64,000 bases of DNA from Streptomyces sp. AC558_RSS880. GTDB taxonomy: Bacteria > Actinomycetota > Actinomycetes > Streptomycetales > Streptomycetaceae. Positions 1-8,147 of the stretch are shown one piece after another (the first letter of the stretch is position 1; the number at the start of each line of letters is the position of its first letter). The notes under the pieces are model-generated. The model did not search any database, was not told the DNA's origin, and saw only the letters and a list, made by a program, of their open reading frames with translations. A program made the position numbers and the translations under genes. Location: the NCBI RefSeq assembly GCF_019049255.1, contig NZ_JAGMUJ010000133.1, forward strand, positions 62,001 to 126,000. The letters are read 5' to 3'.

Positions 1-1
1 C

Positions 2-1111
2 CACCCGGACATCCGGGTGGAGTACGTCCAGGGCAGCTGGGACAGCGTCCACGACCAGTTGCTCACCTCCTTCGAGGGCGGCGAGGCCCCCGACATCATC
101 CACGACGCCTCCGACGACCTCGCCGACTTCGCCTACGGCGGCTACCTGGCCGATCTGACGGAGCTGCTGCCCGAGCGGCTGAAGTCCGACATCCCGCCCC
201 GCGGCTGGGAGACCGTCACCTTCGACGACGGCGTCTACGGCGTCCCCTTCCTCCAGGAACCGCGTGTGCTCATCGCCAATGCCACCTGGCTGAAGGAGTC
301 CGGCGTCCGCGTCCCGACGCCCGACGCCCCCTGGAGCTGGGACGAGTTCCGCCAGGTGACGAAGCGGCTCGGCGGCGACGGGAAGTACGGTGTCGCCTGG
401 CCGCTCAAGGAGCCGGTGTCCGCCACGCTCAACCTGTCCCTCTCGGCCGGCGGCCGGCTCTTCCACCGGGGCGACGACGGCAAGGTGACCGTGCGGTTCG
501 AGGGGGGCGACGAGGTCGTCCCGCGCACCGTCCACGAGCAGGTGAACACCGACCGCAGCGCCTCGCCCACCACGCTCGGCAGCGGCGGCTCCGACACCCT
601 GCCCGGTTTCTTCGCCGGCAAGTACGCGATGGTGCCGCTCGGCTTCTCCTACCGCCAGCAGATCGTCCAGCAGGCGCCGGAGGGCTTCGACTGGCAGGTG
701 CTGCCCGCCCCGGCCGGAGCCGGCGGACTCACCCAGGGCGTCAGCCCGCAGACCCTCTCCGTCGCCGAGGACTGCCCGCACAAGAAGGAGGCCGTGGCCT
801 TCCTCGACTTCCTGCTCCGGCCGGAGAACATGGTCCGGCTCGCCCTCGGCGACTGGATGCTGCCCACCGGCAGCCGGGCCCTCGCCGACCCCGCCCTGCA
901 CACCGCCGAACACGGCTGGGCCACTGGCACGGCCCTCGCCGCGCACCTGCGCCCGGCCCCCGCCCAGACGGTACGGGGCTACCCCGAATGGAAGGACAAG
1001 GTCGCCACCCCGGCGCTCCAGGAGTACTACAGCGGCGCGATCGGTCTCGACGAGCTGCGCGAGCGGCTGGAGGAGGACGGCAACCTGGTCCTGGCCCGCT
1101 ACCAGCGCTGA
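2..1111 (+). CDS. ABC transporter sugar-binding protein, 5' end missing
   Basis: The reading frame is already open at base 2 (His-Pro-Asp-Ile-Arg...), so the gene starts outside the window and the first in-frame GTG (17) is internal. About 369 residues are visible, most of a family 1 extracellular solute-binding protein (usually 420-450 aa); the missing part would hold the signal peptide and lipobox. Family hallmarks seen are the early 'DIIHDASDDLADFAYGGYL' type stretch, an aromatic-rich middle, 'GKYAMVPLGF', and a late 'KKEAVAFLDFLLRPENM' helix. It would bind a sugar or oligosaccharide outside the membrane and pass it to MalF/MalG-type permeases, which are expected upstream but are not visible. 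The substrate cannot be inferred. Confidence 0.85.
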   Translation, partial: HPDIRVEYVQGSWDSVHDQLLTSFEGGEAPDIIHDASDDLADFAYGGYLADLTELLPERLKSDIPPRGWETVTFDDGVYGVPFLQEPRVLIANATWLKESGVRVPTPDAPWSWDEFRQVTKRLGGDGKYGVAWPLKEPVSATLNLSLSAGGRLFHRGDDGKVTVRFEGGDEVVPRTVHEQVNTDRSASPTTLGSGGSDTLPGFFAGKYAMVPLGFSYRQQIVQQAPEGFDWQVLPAPAGAGGLTQGVSPQTLSVAEDCPHKKEAVAFLDFLLRPENMVRLALGDWMLPTGSRALADPALHTAEHGWATGTALAAHLRPAPAQTVRGYPEWKDKVATPALQEYYSGAIGLDELRERLEEDGNLVLARYQR

Positions 1112-1148
1112 GCGCGACCGTTTCCCCGCCGCGCCCCACGTCCGCGTC

Positions 1149-1164
1149 GGGCGCCGTGGCGCCC
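1149..1164 (+). terminator. Candidate terminator hairpin
   Basis: GGGCGCC and GGCGCCC form a GC-rich hairpin 38 bases after the stop of the binding-protein gene. There is no T-run, as is usual in Streptomyces. It may end that operon before the separately promoted glycosyltransferase. Confidence 0.45.
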
Positions 1165-1249
1165 CGCCGCTCGACCCCGGCGTGCCCGTCGGCGAAGTGG
1201 CACGGGTGCGGTGGCCGCACGAGGAGCTGACGACACGAGATCAAAGGAG

Positions 1250-1279
1250 TTGCACGAGACGTATCGTCTCGTCTACTGT
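1250..1279 (+). promoter_or_regulatory. Promoter of the glycosyltransferase gene, leaderless
   Basis: TTGCAC (1250-1255) and TACTGT (1274-1279) match -35 and -10 hexamers with an 18-base spacer. The ATG at 1286 lies six bases after the -10 and there is no Shine-Dalgarno sequence near it, so the transcript probably begins at or next to the start codon. The spacer is almost filled by a perfect palindrome. Confidence 0.65.
1254..1272. promoter_or_regulatory. Palindromic operator between -35 and -10
   Basis: ACGAGACGTATCGTCTCGT is a perfect 19-base inverted repeat (8-base arms, 3-base centre). Its size and GAGACG half-sites are typical of TetR-family operators. Being inside the promoter spacer, a bound protein would exclude RNA polymerase. 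No TetR gene lies next to it in the window. Confidence 0.65.
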
Positions 1280-1285
1280 CGGCGC

Positions 1286-2476
1286 ATGACCAGTCCCGCT
1301 CACATCGCCATGTTCTCCATCGCCGCCCACGGCCACGTGAACCCGAGCCTCGAGGTGATCCGCGAGCTCGTGGCGCGCGGCCACCGGGTCACGTACGCGA
1401 TCCCGCCGCTGTTCGCCGAGAAGGTCGCCGAGACGGGCGCCGAACCCAAGCTGTGGAACAGCACGCTGCCGGGCCCCGACGACGACCCGGAGGACTGGGG
1501 CACCACACTGCTGGACAACGTGGAGCCGTTCCTCGCCGACGCCATCCAGGCACTCCCCCAGCTCATCGAGGCGTACGAGGGCGACACCCCCGACCTCGTC
1601 CTGCACGACATCACCTCCTACCCGGCGCGCGTGCTCGGCCACCGCTGGGGCGTGCCCGTCATCTCCCTCTCGCCGAACCTCGTCGCCTGGGACGGGTACG
1701 AGAAGGAGGTCGCCGAGCCGATGTGGGAGGAGCCGAAGAAGACCGAGCGGGGGCAGGCGTACTACGCCCGCTTCCACGCCTGGCTGGAGGAGAACGGGAT
1801 CACCCGGCACCCGGACGACTTCGTGGGCCGCCCGGACCGCTCGATCGTCCTGATCCCCAAGGCGCTCCAGCCCCACGCCGACCGGGTCGACGAGAGCGTG
1901 TACTCCTTCGTCGGGGCCTGCCAGGGCGACCGCGGCGCAGAAGGCGACTGGCAGCGGCCCGCCGGTGCCGAGAAGGTCGTCCTCGTGTCGCTCGGGTCGT
2001 CCTTCACCAAGCAGCCGGCCTTCTACCGGGAGTGCGTCAAGGCGTTCGCGGATCTGCCCGGCTGGCACCTGGTGCTCCAGGTCGGCAAGCACGTCGATCC
2101 CGCCGAGCTGGGGGACGTACCGGAGAACGTCGAGGTGCGGTCCTGGGTGCCGCAGCTCGCGATCCTGAAGCAGGCCGACCTGTTCGTCACCCACGCGGGG
2201 GCCGGCGGCAGCCAGGAAGGGCTGGCCACGGCCACCCCGATGATCGCCGTACCGCAGGCCGTGGACCAGTTCGGCAACGCGGACATGCTCCAGGGGCTCG
2301 GGGTGGCCCGGCACGTTCCGGCCGACGAGGCGAAGGCCGAGGTGCTGAGGGCGGCGGCCCTCGCCCTGGTCGACGACCCGGAGGTCGCCCGGCGGCTGAA
2401 GGACGTCCAGGCCGAGATGGCGGAGGAGGGCGGCACGCGCCGGGCGGCCGACCTGATCGAGGCGGAGCTGCCCTAG
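1286..2476 (+). CDS. Macrolide-type (MGT family) glycosyltransferase
   Basis: A 396-residue GT-B glycosyltransferase of family GT1. The N-terminal acceptor domain starts with 'HIAMFSIAAHGHVNPSLEV', the usual MGT opening with the catalytic-base-type His at residue 15. The C-terminal domain carries the nucleotide-sugar signature 'FVTHAGAGGSQEGL' followed by 'P...DQFGNADML' around residues 300-335. Characterised relatives (Mgt of S. lividans, OleD/OleI) glucosylate macrolides, flavonoids and other hydroxyl acceptors with UDP-glucose, often as self-protection. The ATG at 1286 is preferred over the upstream in-frame ATG at 1211 because family homology begins there and a -10 box sits directly before it. 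A xenobiotic-responsive role fits the palindromic operator; the acceptor is unknown. Confidence 0.88.
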   Translation: MTSPAHIAMFSIAAHGHVNPSLEVIRELVARGHRVTYAIPPLFAEKVAETGAEPKLWNSTLPGPDDDPEDWGTTLLDNVEPFLADAIQALPQLIEAYEGDTPDLVLHDITSYPARVLGHRWGVPVISLSPNLVAWDGYEKEVAEPMWEEPKKTERGQAYYARFHAWLEENGITRHPDDFVGRPDRSIVLIPKALQPHADRVDESVYSFVGACQGDRGAEGDWQRPAGAEKVVLVSLGSSFTKQPAFYRECVKAFADLPGWHLVLQVGKHVDPAELGDVPENVEVRSWVPQLAILKQADLFVTHAGAGGSQEGLATATPMIAVPQAVDQFGNADMLQGLGVARHVPADEAKAEVLRAAALALVDDPEVARRLKDVQAEMAEEGGTRRAADLIEAELP

Positions 2477-2567
2477 CCGCGGACGGGGGTGGGTTTCACT
2501 CACCCGCGTTTGCGGGGTGCTGCTGCGCCCACCCGTGCCGCCCTGCGGCACGATTGCCCGCAGTTGT

Positions 2568-2603
2568 GAGAAGGGCCCGGCGGGAAACCGCCGGGCCCTT
2601 CTC
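2568..2603. terminator. Bidirectional terminator with GAAA tetraloop
   Basis: A perfect 16-bp stem (left arm GAGAAGGGCCCGGCGG) closes a GAAA loop. It stands between two convergent genes ending at 2476 (+) and 2621 (-), so it can stop transcription from both sides. Confidence 0.85.
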
Positions 2604-2620
2604 GCCGCGCGCCTACCGGA

Positions 2621-4876
2621 TCACACCGGCACCCGCTCGCCCTCGTCGTCCCGCGACGTCGGCGGCGCCACCGCCACCGCCTCCGGCGACTCGTCGTGGG
2701 TCAGGTCGGGCATCCGGTGCAGCCACTTCGGCAGGTACCAGTTGCGCTCGCCGAGCAGCGTCATCACCGCGGGCAGCAGCACGCCCCGGATGATCGTCGC
2801 GTCGATGAGCACCGCCGCCGCGAGGCCGACGCCCATCTGCTTCATGGACTGCATGGACAGCGTTCCGAAGATCCCGAACACGGCGACCATGATGATCGCG
2901 GCACTGGTGACCACGCCGGCCGTGGTGACCACGCCGTGCTGGACCGCGTCCCGCGTCGTACGGCCCCGCAGCCGGGCCTCGCGGATCCGGGAGACCACGA
3001 ACACGTGGTAGTCCGTCGACAGGCCGAACAGGATCACGAAGAGGAACAGCGGCAGCCAGGTGATGATCGCGCCGACGCCCTCCGCGCCCACCAGGGACGC
3101 GCCCCAGCCGTGCTGGAAGACCGCCACGAGGATGCCGTACGCGGCGCCCACCGACAGCAGGTTCAGCACGATCGAGGTGATCGCGACCGTCAGCGAGCGG
3201 AACGACAGCAGCATCACCAGGAAGGCGAAGACCACCACGAAGGCGAAGACCGGGACCACGGAGCCGACCAGCTGGTCGTTGAAGTCCTTGTTCCCGGCGA
3301 CCTGCCCGGTGATCGGCGCCTCGACGCCGTCGACCTCACCGAGTGTGGCGGGCCGCACCTCGTCGCGCAGCGTGTCCAGGCTCTCGGCCGCCTTGTCCTG
3401 GTCGGAGCCGCCCACCAGCGGGACGTAGACGAACGCGACGTTCTGCTGGTCGTGCAGCTTGATCTCGACCGGGCCGCGCGAGGCACCCGAACTGATCGCC
3501 TGCTCACGGAAGTCGGCGAGCGCGGCCTTCACCTCGGGCGCGTTGATGTCGTCCGCCTTGACGACCACCTCGGCCGGCTCGGAGCCGCCGGGGAAGGCGT
3601 CGTTGACCCGGTTGTACGTCTGCACGATCGGCAGCGAGTCGCCGAACTCCTGGTCCAGCGTGAGGTTCTGCGTCTTCATCCCGACCGCCGGAGCGGCCAC
3701 CGCCAGCAGCGCACCGGTCGCCACCACGACCGACAGCACCGGCTTGGCGAGCACCCGCTTCAGTACGGCCGACCAGAACCGGCTGTCACCGCCGCCGCCG
3801 GTGCGCCGCCGGCGCAGGAACGGCACGCGGCCCTTCTCGACCCGCTCGCCCAGCAGCGAGAGCAGCGCGGGCAGGACGGTGACGGAGCCGACCATGGCGA
3901 CCGCCACGACCATCAGCGAGGCCAGGCCCATCGCCTCGAACTCGGCGAGCCCGGTGAACAGCATGCCCGCCATGGCCACACACACCGTGACACCGGAGAC
4001 GACGATCGCGCGGCCACTGGTCGCGGCGGCGATCCGCAGCGCGGTCTGCGCGTCCCGTCCGGCCGCCCGCTCCTCACGCTCGCGGCGCAGGTAGAACAGG
4101 CAGTAGTCGACCCCGACGGCCAGGCCGACCAGCAGCATCACCGAGTTCGCGGTCTCGCTCATCGGCTGCAGATGGCTGACCAGGCCCATCAGACCCATCG
4201 TCGCCATGATCGCGGTGATCGCCAGCGCCACCGGCAGCAGCGCCGCCACCAGCGCGCCGAACGCGATCAACAGGATGCCGAGGGCCACCGGCACCGCGGA
4301 GTACTCGGCCTTCTTGAAGTCGTCGCCGAACGCGTCGTCGAACGTCTTCATCATGCTGGCGCCGCCGATCTCCTCGATCCGCAGCGACTCGTGGTCCTTC
4401 TGGACGTCCTCCACGGCGTTCAGCACCGGCTCGATCCGCTCACCGGCGGTGTCCGAGTCGCCGCGCACGTCGAACTGGACCAGCGCGCTGCGCCCGTCCT
4501 TCGAGATGGTGTCGCTCTCGTACGGCGAGATGACGTCCGTGACCTCGCCGGTCTTCTCCACGGCCGTGACGACCGCGGTGACCGCCGACCGGAACTCGGC
4601 GTCCGTGGCCTTGAGGCCCTCGTCCTTCGCCTGGACGAGCACGGTCTCACCGGCCGGCTCCTCGATGCCGGCGTCCTCGACGATGCGGGCGGCGGTACTG
4701 GTCTCCCCCTTGAGCTGATCGCTGTCGCCGACGTCGACCCGGCCCGCGGCCGAACCGAGTCCCATCGCCAGCACGACGAACAGCACCCAGATGCCGACGG
4801 CCGCCCAGCGGTGCCGGGCGCTCCAGCCGCCGGCCCGTGCGGCGAGGCCCCGCACCCGTGATTGTCCGTTCCCCAT
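2621..4876 (-). CDS. MMPL family RND-type membrane transporter
   Basis: A 751-residue integral membrane protein made of two tandem MMPL/RND halves. Each half has one helix, a large extracytoplasmic domain, then a block of five helices. The conserved proton-relay Asp-Tyr pairs are visible ('VGVDYCLFYLRRE' in the first half, 'LSTDYHVFVVSRIRE' in the second), as is 'GSEPAEVVVKA' in the second periplasmic domain. Family members export lipids, siderophores or antibiotics using the proton gradient. The start at 4876 (MGNGQSRVRG) is chosen because a GGGAG Shine-Dalgarno lies about 10 bases upstream and the first helix follows directly. It is single-gene, diverging from the DUF1697 gene. The substrate is unknown. 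Confidence 0.88.
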   Translation of the reverse strand: MGNGQSRVRGLAARAGGWSARHRWAAVGIWVLFVVLAMGLGSAAGRVDVGDSDQLKGETSTAARIVEDAGIEEPAGETVLVQAKDEGLKATDAEFRSAVTAVVTAVEKTGEVTDVISPYESDTISKDGRSALVQFDVRGDSDTAGERIEPVLNAVEDVQKDHESLRIEEIGGASMMKTFDDAFGDDFKKAEYSAVPVALGILLIAFGALVAALLPVALAITAIMATMGLMGLVSHLQPMSETANSVMLLVGLAVGVDYCLFYLRREREERAAGRDAQTALRIAAATSGRAIVVSGVTVCVAMAGMLFTGLAEFEAMGLASLMVVAVAMVGSVTVLPALLSLLGERVEKGRVPFLRRRRTGGGGDSRFWSAVLKRVLAKPVLSVVVATGALLAVAAPAVGMKTQNLTLDQEFGDSLPIVQTYNRVNDAFPGGSEPAEVVVKADDINAPEVKAALADFREQAISSGASRGPVEIKLHDQQNVAFVYVPLVGGSDQDKAAESLDTLRDEVRPATLGEVDGVEAPITGQVAGNKDFNDQLVGSVVPVFAFVVVFAFLVMLLSFRSLTVAITSIVLNLLSVGAAYGILVAVFQHGWGASLVGAEGVGAIITWLPLFLFVILFGLSTDYHVFVVSRIREARLRGRTTRDAVQHGVVTTAGVVTSAAIIMVAVFGIFGTLSMQSMKQMGVGLAAAVLIDATIIRGVLLPAVMTLLGERNWYLPKWLHRMPDLTHDESPEAVAVAPPTSRDDEGERVPV

Positions 4877-5014
4877 GACGGGCTCGCTCCCTCGTGTTCG
4901 GCAGCGACCCCGTGCCGCCACCTGACCCTTTCGAAGGTATGGGCCGGATAAGCCCGTCTCGTCGTGCTGTCCGGTGAAGCTCGGGAACCCCGGGTCATCC
5001 CATCGGTGCCCGTC

Positions 5015-5091
5015 TCCTCCCCACTGGGGAGGACAGCGGCCCCCTACACGTACCCGGGCGTGCCGGGGCCGATGATCAGGGTTCCGGCACG
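5015..5091. repeat. Two inverted repeats in a divergent promoter region
   Basis: TCCTCCCC-ACT-GGGGAGGA (5015-5033) is a perfect 8-bp hairpin, and CGTGCCGG...CCGGCACG (5059-5066 with 5084-5091, 17-base loop) is a second. They sit in the 266-base gap between the divergent MMPL and DUF1697 genes and could be operators. No regulator gene is adjacent. Confidence 0.35.
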
Positions 5092-5130
5092 TCGCCGCGG
5101 TCGCGGACACCCCCACCGGGCACGCCGTCC

Positions 5131-5136
5131 TAGGGT
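5131..5136 (+). promoter_or_regulatory. -10 box of the DUF1697 gene
   Basis: TAGGGT ends six bases before the ATG at 5143, the spacing usual for leaderless Streptomyces transcripts. No convincing -35 hexamer is seen. Confidence 0.45.
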
Positions 5137-5142
5137 GTGCTC

Positions 5143-5691
5143 ATGGCGACGAGATACGCGGCACTGCTGCGCGGGATCAACGTGGGCGGCAGCAGGAAAG
5201 TGCCGATGGCCGACCTGCGCGCCCTCGTGGAGGGCCTCGGTCACGACGGGGTGCGCACCCACCTGCAGAGCGGCCAGGTGGTGTTCACCGCCGCGCACGG
5301 CGACGAGGAGTCGCTGGCCGCGGAGCTGTCGGCGGCGATCGAGCGGCACTTCGGCTTCGGCGTGGACGTGATCGTGCGCGACCACGCCTATCTGAGGCGG
5401 ATCGTCGAGGCCTGCCCGTACCCGGCCGGCGAGCTGGAGCCCAGGCAGCTCCACGTCACGTACTTCTCCGCGCCCGTCACCTCCGAGCGCTTCGCCGAGA
5501 TCGACCCGGGGGCGTATCGGCCCGAGGAGTTCCGTCTGGGCGACCGCGCACTGTACCTGTACGCCCCGAACGGCCTGGGCCGCTCCACACTCGCCGAGCA
5601 CCTGGCCAGGCCCCGCATCACCAAGGGCGTCGTCGCCACCAGCCGCAACTGGAACACCGTGGTGAAGCTCGTCGAGCTCACCGGGGACTGA
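5143..5691 (+). CDS. DUF1697 family protein
   Basis: A 182-residue soluble protein with the family opening 'YAALLRGINVGGSRKVPMADL' and the conserved 'LQSGQVVF' and 'TSRNWNTVVKL' segments that define DUF1697. Length is normal for the family. The function is not established; it is usually a stand-alone cytoplasmic protein. ATG 5143 is preferred to the GTG six bases earlier because of the -10 box spacing. Its stop lies two bases before the end of the convergent sulfur operon, so the two transcripts must meet here without an obvious terminator. Confidence 0.82.
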   Translation: MATRYAALLRGINVGGSRKVPMADLRALVEGLGHDGVRTHLQSGQVVFTAAHGDEESLAAELSAAIERHFGFGVDVIVRDHAYLRRIVEACPYPAGELEPRQLHVTYFSAPVTSERFAEIDPGAYRPEEFRLGDRALYLYAPNGLGRSTLAEHLARPRITKGVVATSRNWNTVVKLVELTGD

Positions 5692-5693
5692 GC

Positions 5694-6431
5694 TCAGGCG
5701 CCGACCGCGGCCAGCGTCGGCACCCGCGCCCCGTCGTACCGCTCCAGCAGCACCCGCGCCACCTCCGGCGCCGGGCCCAGCACGTCCGCGAGGACGTCCG
5801 CCCCGGCCGCACCCCGGGCGATCCGGTCCGGGAGGAAGCCGGGGGCCAGGACGTACGGCGCGACGGCGACGCGTGCGCAGCCGAGGGCGCGCAGTTCGCG
5901 GACCGCCTGCTCGGTGCGGGGGAGGGATGCGGAGGCGAACGCAGGCCGCACGGCGCACCAACCGGTGTGCCGCCACTCCCGCGCGATTGCTGCGATCACT
6001 GCGATCGCCTCCGGGTCGGAGGACCCCGCCGAGGCCAGGACGACCCCGGTCGAGGACTTGTCGGCGGGCGTCAGACCCGCCTCGTACAACCGGCGCTCCA
6101 GGGCCGCCAGCAGCAGCGGGGACGGGCCCAGCACCTCGGCCTGGCGGATCCGCAGCCGCGGCGGGGCCTGAGCCAGCACCGCCGGGATGTCCGCCTTGGC
6201 GTGGAAGGCACGGGTCAGCAGCAGCGGGAGGGCGACCACATCACGCACGCCCTCCGCGTCCAGGGACTCCAGCACCCCTTGGACGGAGGGGATGTTGAAG
6301 TCCAGGAACCCGGTCTCCACCCGCAGACCCGGCCGCAGCGACCGCACCCGCCGCACCAGTTCGTGCACGGTCGCGGCGTGCCGCGGATCGCGGCTGCCGT
6401 GGGCGACGACGAGAAGTACCGGACGGCGCAT
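5694..6431 (-). CDS. Sirohydrochlorin chelatase (CbiX/SirB-like)
   Basis: A 245-residue protein of the long CbiX form. The first half opens with 'VLLVVAHGSRDP', whose His is the metal-binding/catalytic residue of class II chelatases, and the second half repeats the fold ('VVLASAGSSDPEA'). It would insert iron into sirohydrochlorin to make siroheme, the cofactor of the sulfite reductase encoded upstream; cobalt chelation is the alternative in this family. It is the last gene of the sulfur operon, eight bases after the permease gene, and this context favours iron. Start ATG 6431 is the only one consistent with the N-terminal motif. Confidence 0.82.
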   Translation of the reverse strand: MRRPVLLVVAHGSRDPRHAATVHELVRRVRSLRPGLRVETGFLDFNIPSVQGVLESLDAEGVRDVVALPLLLTRAFHAKADIPAVLAQAPPRLRIRQAEVLGPSPLLLAALERRLYEAGLTPADKSSTGVVLASAGSSDPEAIAVIAAIAREWRHTGWCAVRPAFASASLPRTEQAVRELRALGCARVAVAPYVLAPGFLPDRIARGAAGADVLADVLGPAPEVARVLLERYDGARVPTLAAVGA

Positions 6432-6439
6432 GGTGTCCC

Positions 6440-7336
6440 TCAGCCCTTCACCAGCAGACCGCGGCTGCGCAGCACCCACCGCTCCAGCGGACTGAAGATC
6501 AGCAGGTCGATGGCGATACCGACGGTCAGGATCAGCAGGATGGCCTCGAAGACCATGGCCATGTCGCTGGCGTTGCGGCCGTTCTCCAGGAGCTGGCCGA
6601 GGCCCACGCCGAGGTCCGGGAACGACGCGATGATCTCCGCGGCCATCAGCGAACGCCAGGAGAACGCCCAGCCCTGCTTCAGACCCGCCACATAGCCCGG
6701 CAGCGCGGCCGGCAGCACGATGTGCCAGGTGCCCTTCAGGCCCGTCGCGCCCAGCGTCCGGCCGGCCCGCAGGAACAGCGGGGGCACCTGGTCGACGCCG
6801 GAGACCAGGCCGTTGGCGATCGAGGGGACCGCGCCGAGCAGGATGACGGCGTACATCATCTGGTTGTTCAGCCCCAGCCAGATCACCGCCGGCGGCACCC
6901 ACGCCACCGACGGCAGCGACTGCAGACCGGACAGGATCGGCCCGATCGCCGCGCGCACGAACTTCACCCGCGCCACCAGCAGCCCCAGCGGGGTGCCGAT
7001 CAGCAGCGCGAAGAAGAAGCCGAGCAGACCGCGCGAGACACTGGTCCAGATGTAGCCGAGCAACTCGCCCTGGAGCCACGCCTCACGCAGCACGTCCCAC
7101 ACGGCGCCCGGCGAGGGCAGCTTGGTCGGATCGTCGACGATCTCGAACGAGACCAGGGCCTGCCACACCGCCAGCACCAGCGCGACGGCGATGACCGGCG
7201 GCAGGATCTTCTCCACGAAGGTCTGCCGCAGCGGCTTGCGTCCGGTCTGCACCGTCTCCAGTGCGTCGAGCCCCGCCTCCAGACCGGCGAGGTCGCCCCC
7301 GTCCTTGTCCTTCGCGGTCGTCTCAGTGCTGGCCAT
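6440..7336 (-). CDS. ABC transporter permease, SsuC/TauC type
   Basis: A 298-residue inner membrane protein with about six helices and the binding-protein-dependent transport fold. A charged cytoplasmic N-terminus of about 50 residues precedes the first helix, and the EAA-type loop is seen around 'LFLRAGRTLGATGLKGTWHIVLPAALP'. It forms the channel with the ATPase encoded just upstream. The start at 7336 (MASTETTAK) has a GGGGAG ribosome site inside the end of the ATPase gene and overlaps that gene by 14 bases, which suggests translational coupling. The SsuC/TauC family carries sulfonates, taurine or sulfate esters; context in a sulfate operon agrees, but the exact substrate is open. Confidence 0.87.
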   Translation of the reverse strand: MASTETTAKDKDGGDLAGLEAGLDALETVQTGRKPLRQTFVEKILPPVIAVALVLAVWQALVSFEIVDDPTKLPSPGAVWDVLREAWLQGELLGYIWTSVSRGLLGFFFALLIGTPLGLLVARVKFVRAAIGPILSGLQSLPSVAWVPPAVIWLGLNNQMMYAVILLGAVPSIANGLVSGVDQVPPLFLRAGRTLGATGLKGTWHIVLPAALPGYVAGLKQGWAFSWRSLMAAEIIASFPDLGVGLGQLLENGRNASDMAMVFEAILLILTVGIAIDLLIFSPLERWVLRSRGLLVKG

Positions 7337-8111
7337 GACGGCGGATCTCCCCACGGAGTTCTTCGGTGATCTCGACGGACAATTCCGCCACGGCGGTGTC
7401 CTCGATACGGCGCGGATGCGGGATGTCCACCGTCCACTCGCGGGCGATCCGGCCCGGACGGGACGACAGCAGCACCACCCGCTGCGCGAGCCGCACGGCC
7501 TCGCGCACGTTGTGCGTGACGAACAGCACGGACAGCCGCGTCTCGCTCCAGATCCGGGTCAGCTCGTCGTGCAGCACGTCCCGCGTGATGGCGTCCAGCG
7601 CCGCGAACGGCTCGTCCATCAGCAGCAGCCGGCTGTCCTGGGCGATCGCCCGGGCCAGCGCCACGCGCTGCCGCATACCGCCGGACAGCTCGTGCACCCG
7701 CTTGCCGTGGGAGCCCTTCAGCCGGACGAGCTCGAGCAGCTCCTCGGCCCGTTCGCGGCGCTCGTTCTTCTGCACACCCCGCAGCTTCAGGGCGAGTTCG
7801 ATGTTCTTGCCCGCGGTCAGCCACGGGAAGAGGGCGTGCTCCTGGAACATCAGGGCCGGCCGCCCGTCCGTGCTGATCGTGCCGGCCGTGGGGCGGTCGA
7901 GCCCCGCGACCAGGTTGAGCAGTGTGGACTTGCCGCAGCCCGAGGCACCCAGGAGGGTGACGAACTCACCGGGCGCGACATCGAGGGTGATGTCGTCCAG
8001 CACGAGCTGCTGTCCGGCGGGGCCCGCGAACGACTTCGAGACGTGCTCGATGCGGGCGGCGTGCGTGGCCGCCCCGATGCCGTCGGCGGCCTTGGCGAGG
8101 GTCGTGGCCAT
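7323..8111 (-). CDS. ABC transporter ATP-binding protein, SsuB/TauB type
   Basis: A 262-residue ATPase with Walker A 'GASGCGKSTLL', Q-loop 'LMFQEH', signature 'LSGGMRQRVALARA', Walker B 'LLLMDEPFAALDA' and switch His in 'VLFVTHNVREA'. It powers the adjacent permease. The ATG at 8111 is chosen over the GTG at 8120 because AGGAGG overlaps that GTG and lies eight bases before the ATG. Operon spacing is tight on both sides (36 bases from the binding-protein gene, 14-base overlap with the permease). Confidence 0.9.
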   Translation of the reverse strand: MATTLAKAADGIGAATHAARIEHVSKSFAGPAGQQLVLDDITLDVAPGEFVTLLGASGCGKSTLLNLVAGLDRPTAGTISTDGRPALMFQEHALFPWLTAGKNIELALKLRGVQKNERRERAEELLELVRLKGSHGKRVHELSGGMRQRVALARAIAQDSRLLLMDEPFAALDAITRDVLHDELTRIWSETRLSVLFVTHNVREAVRLAQRVVLLSSRPGRIAREWTVDIPHPRRIEDTAVAELSVEITEELRGEIRRHGQH

Positions 8112-8147
8112 GGTCGTCACCTCCTGGGGACTCTTCGTGATCCGGGC

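Noticed and set aside
2696..4861. Long plus-strand open frame of 721 codons antisense to the MMPL gene
   Set aside because: Codon composition mirrors the real gene, the product is a His/Arg/Gln-rich string without domains, and the opposite frame is a clear transporter. Such antisense frames are a GC-content artefact; many others in the window were dropped for the same reason.
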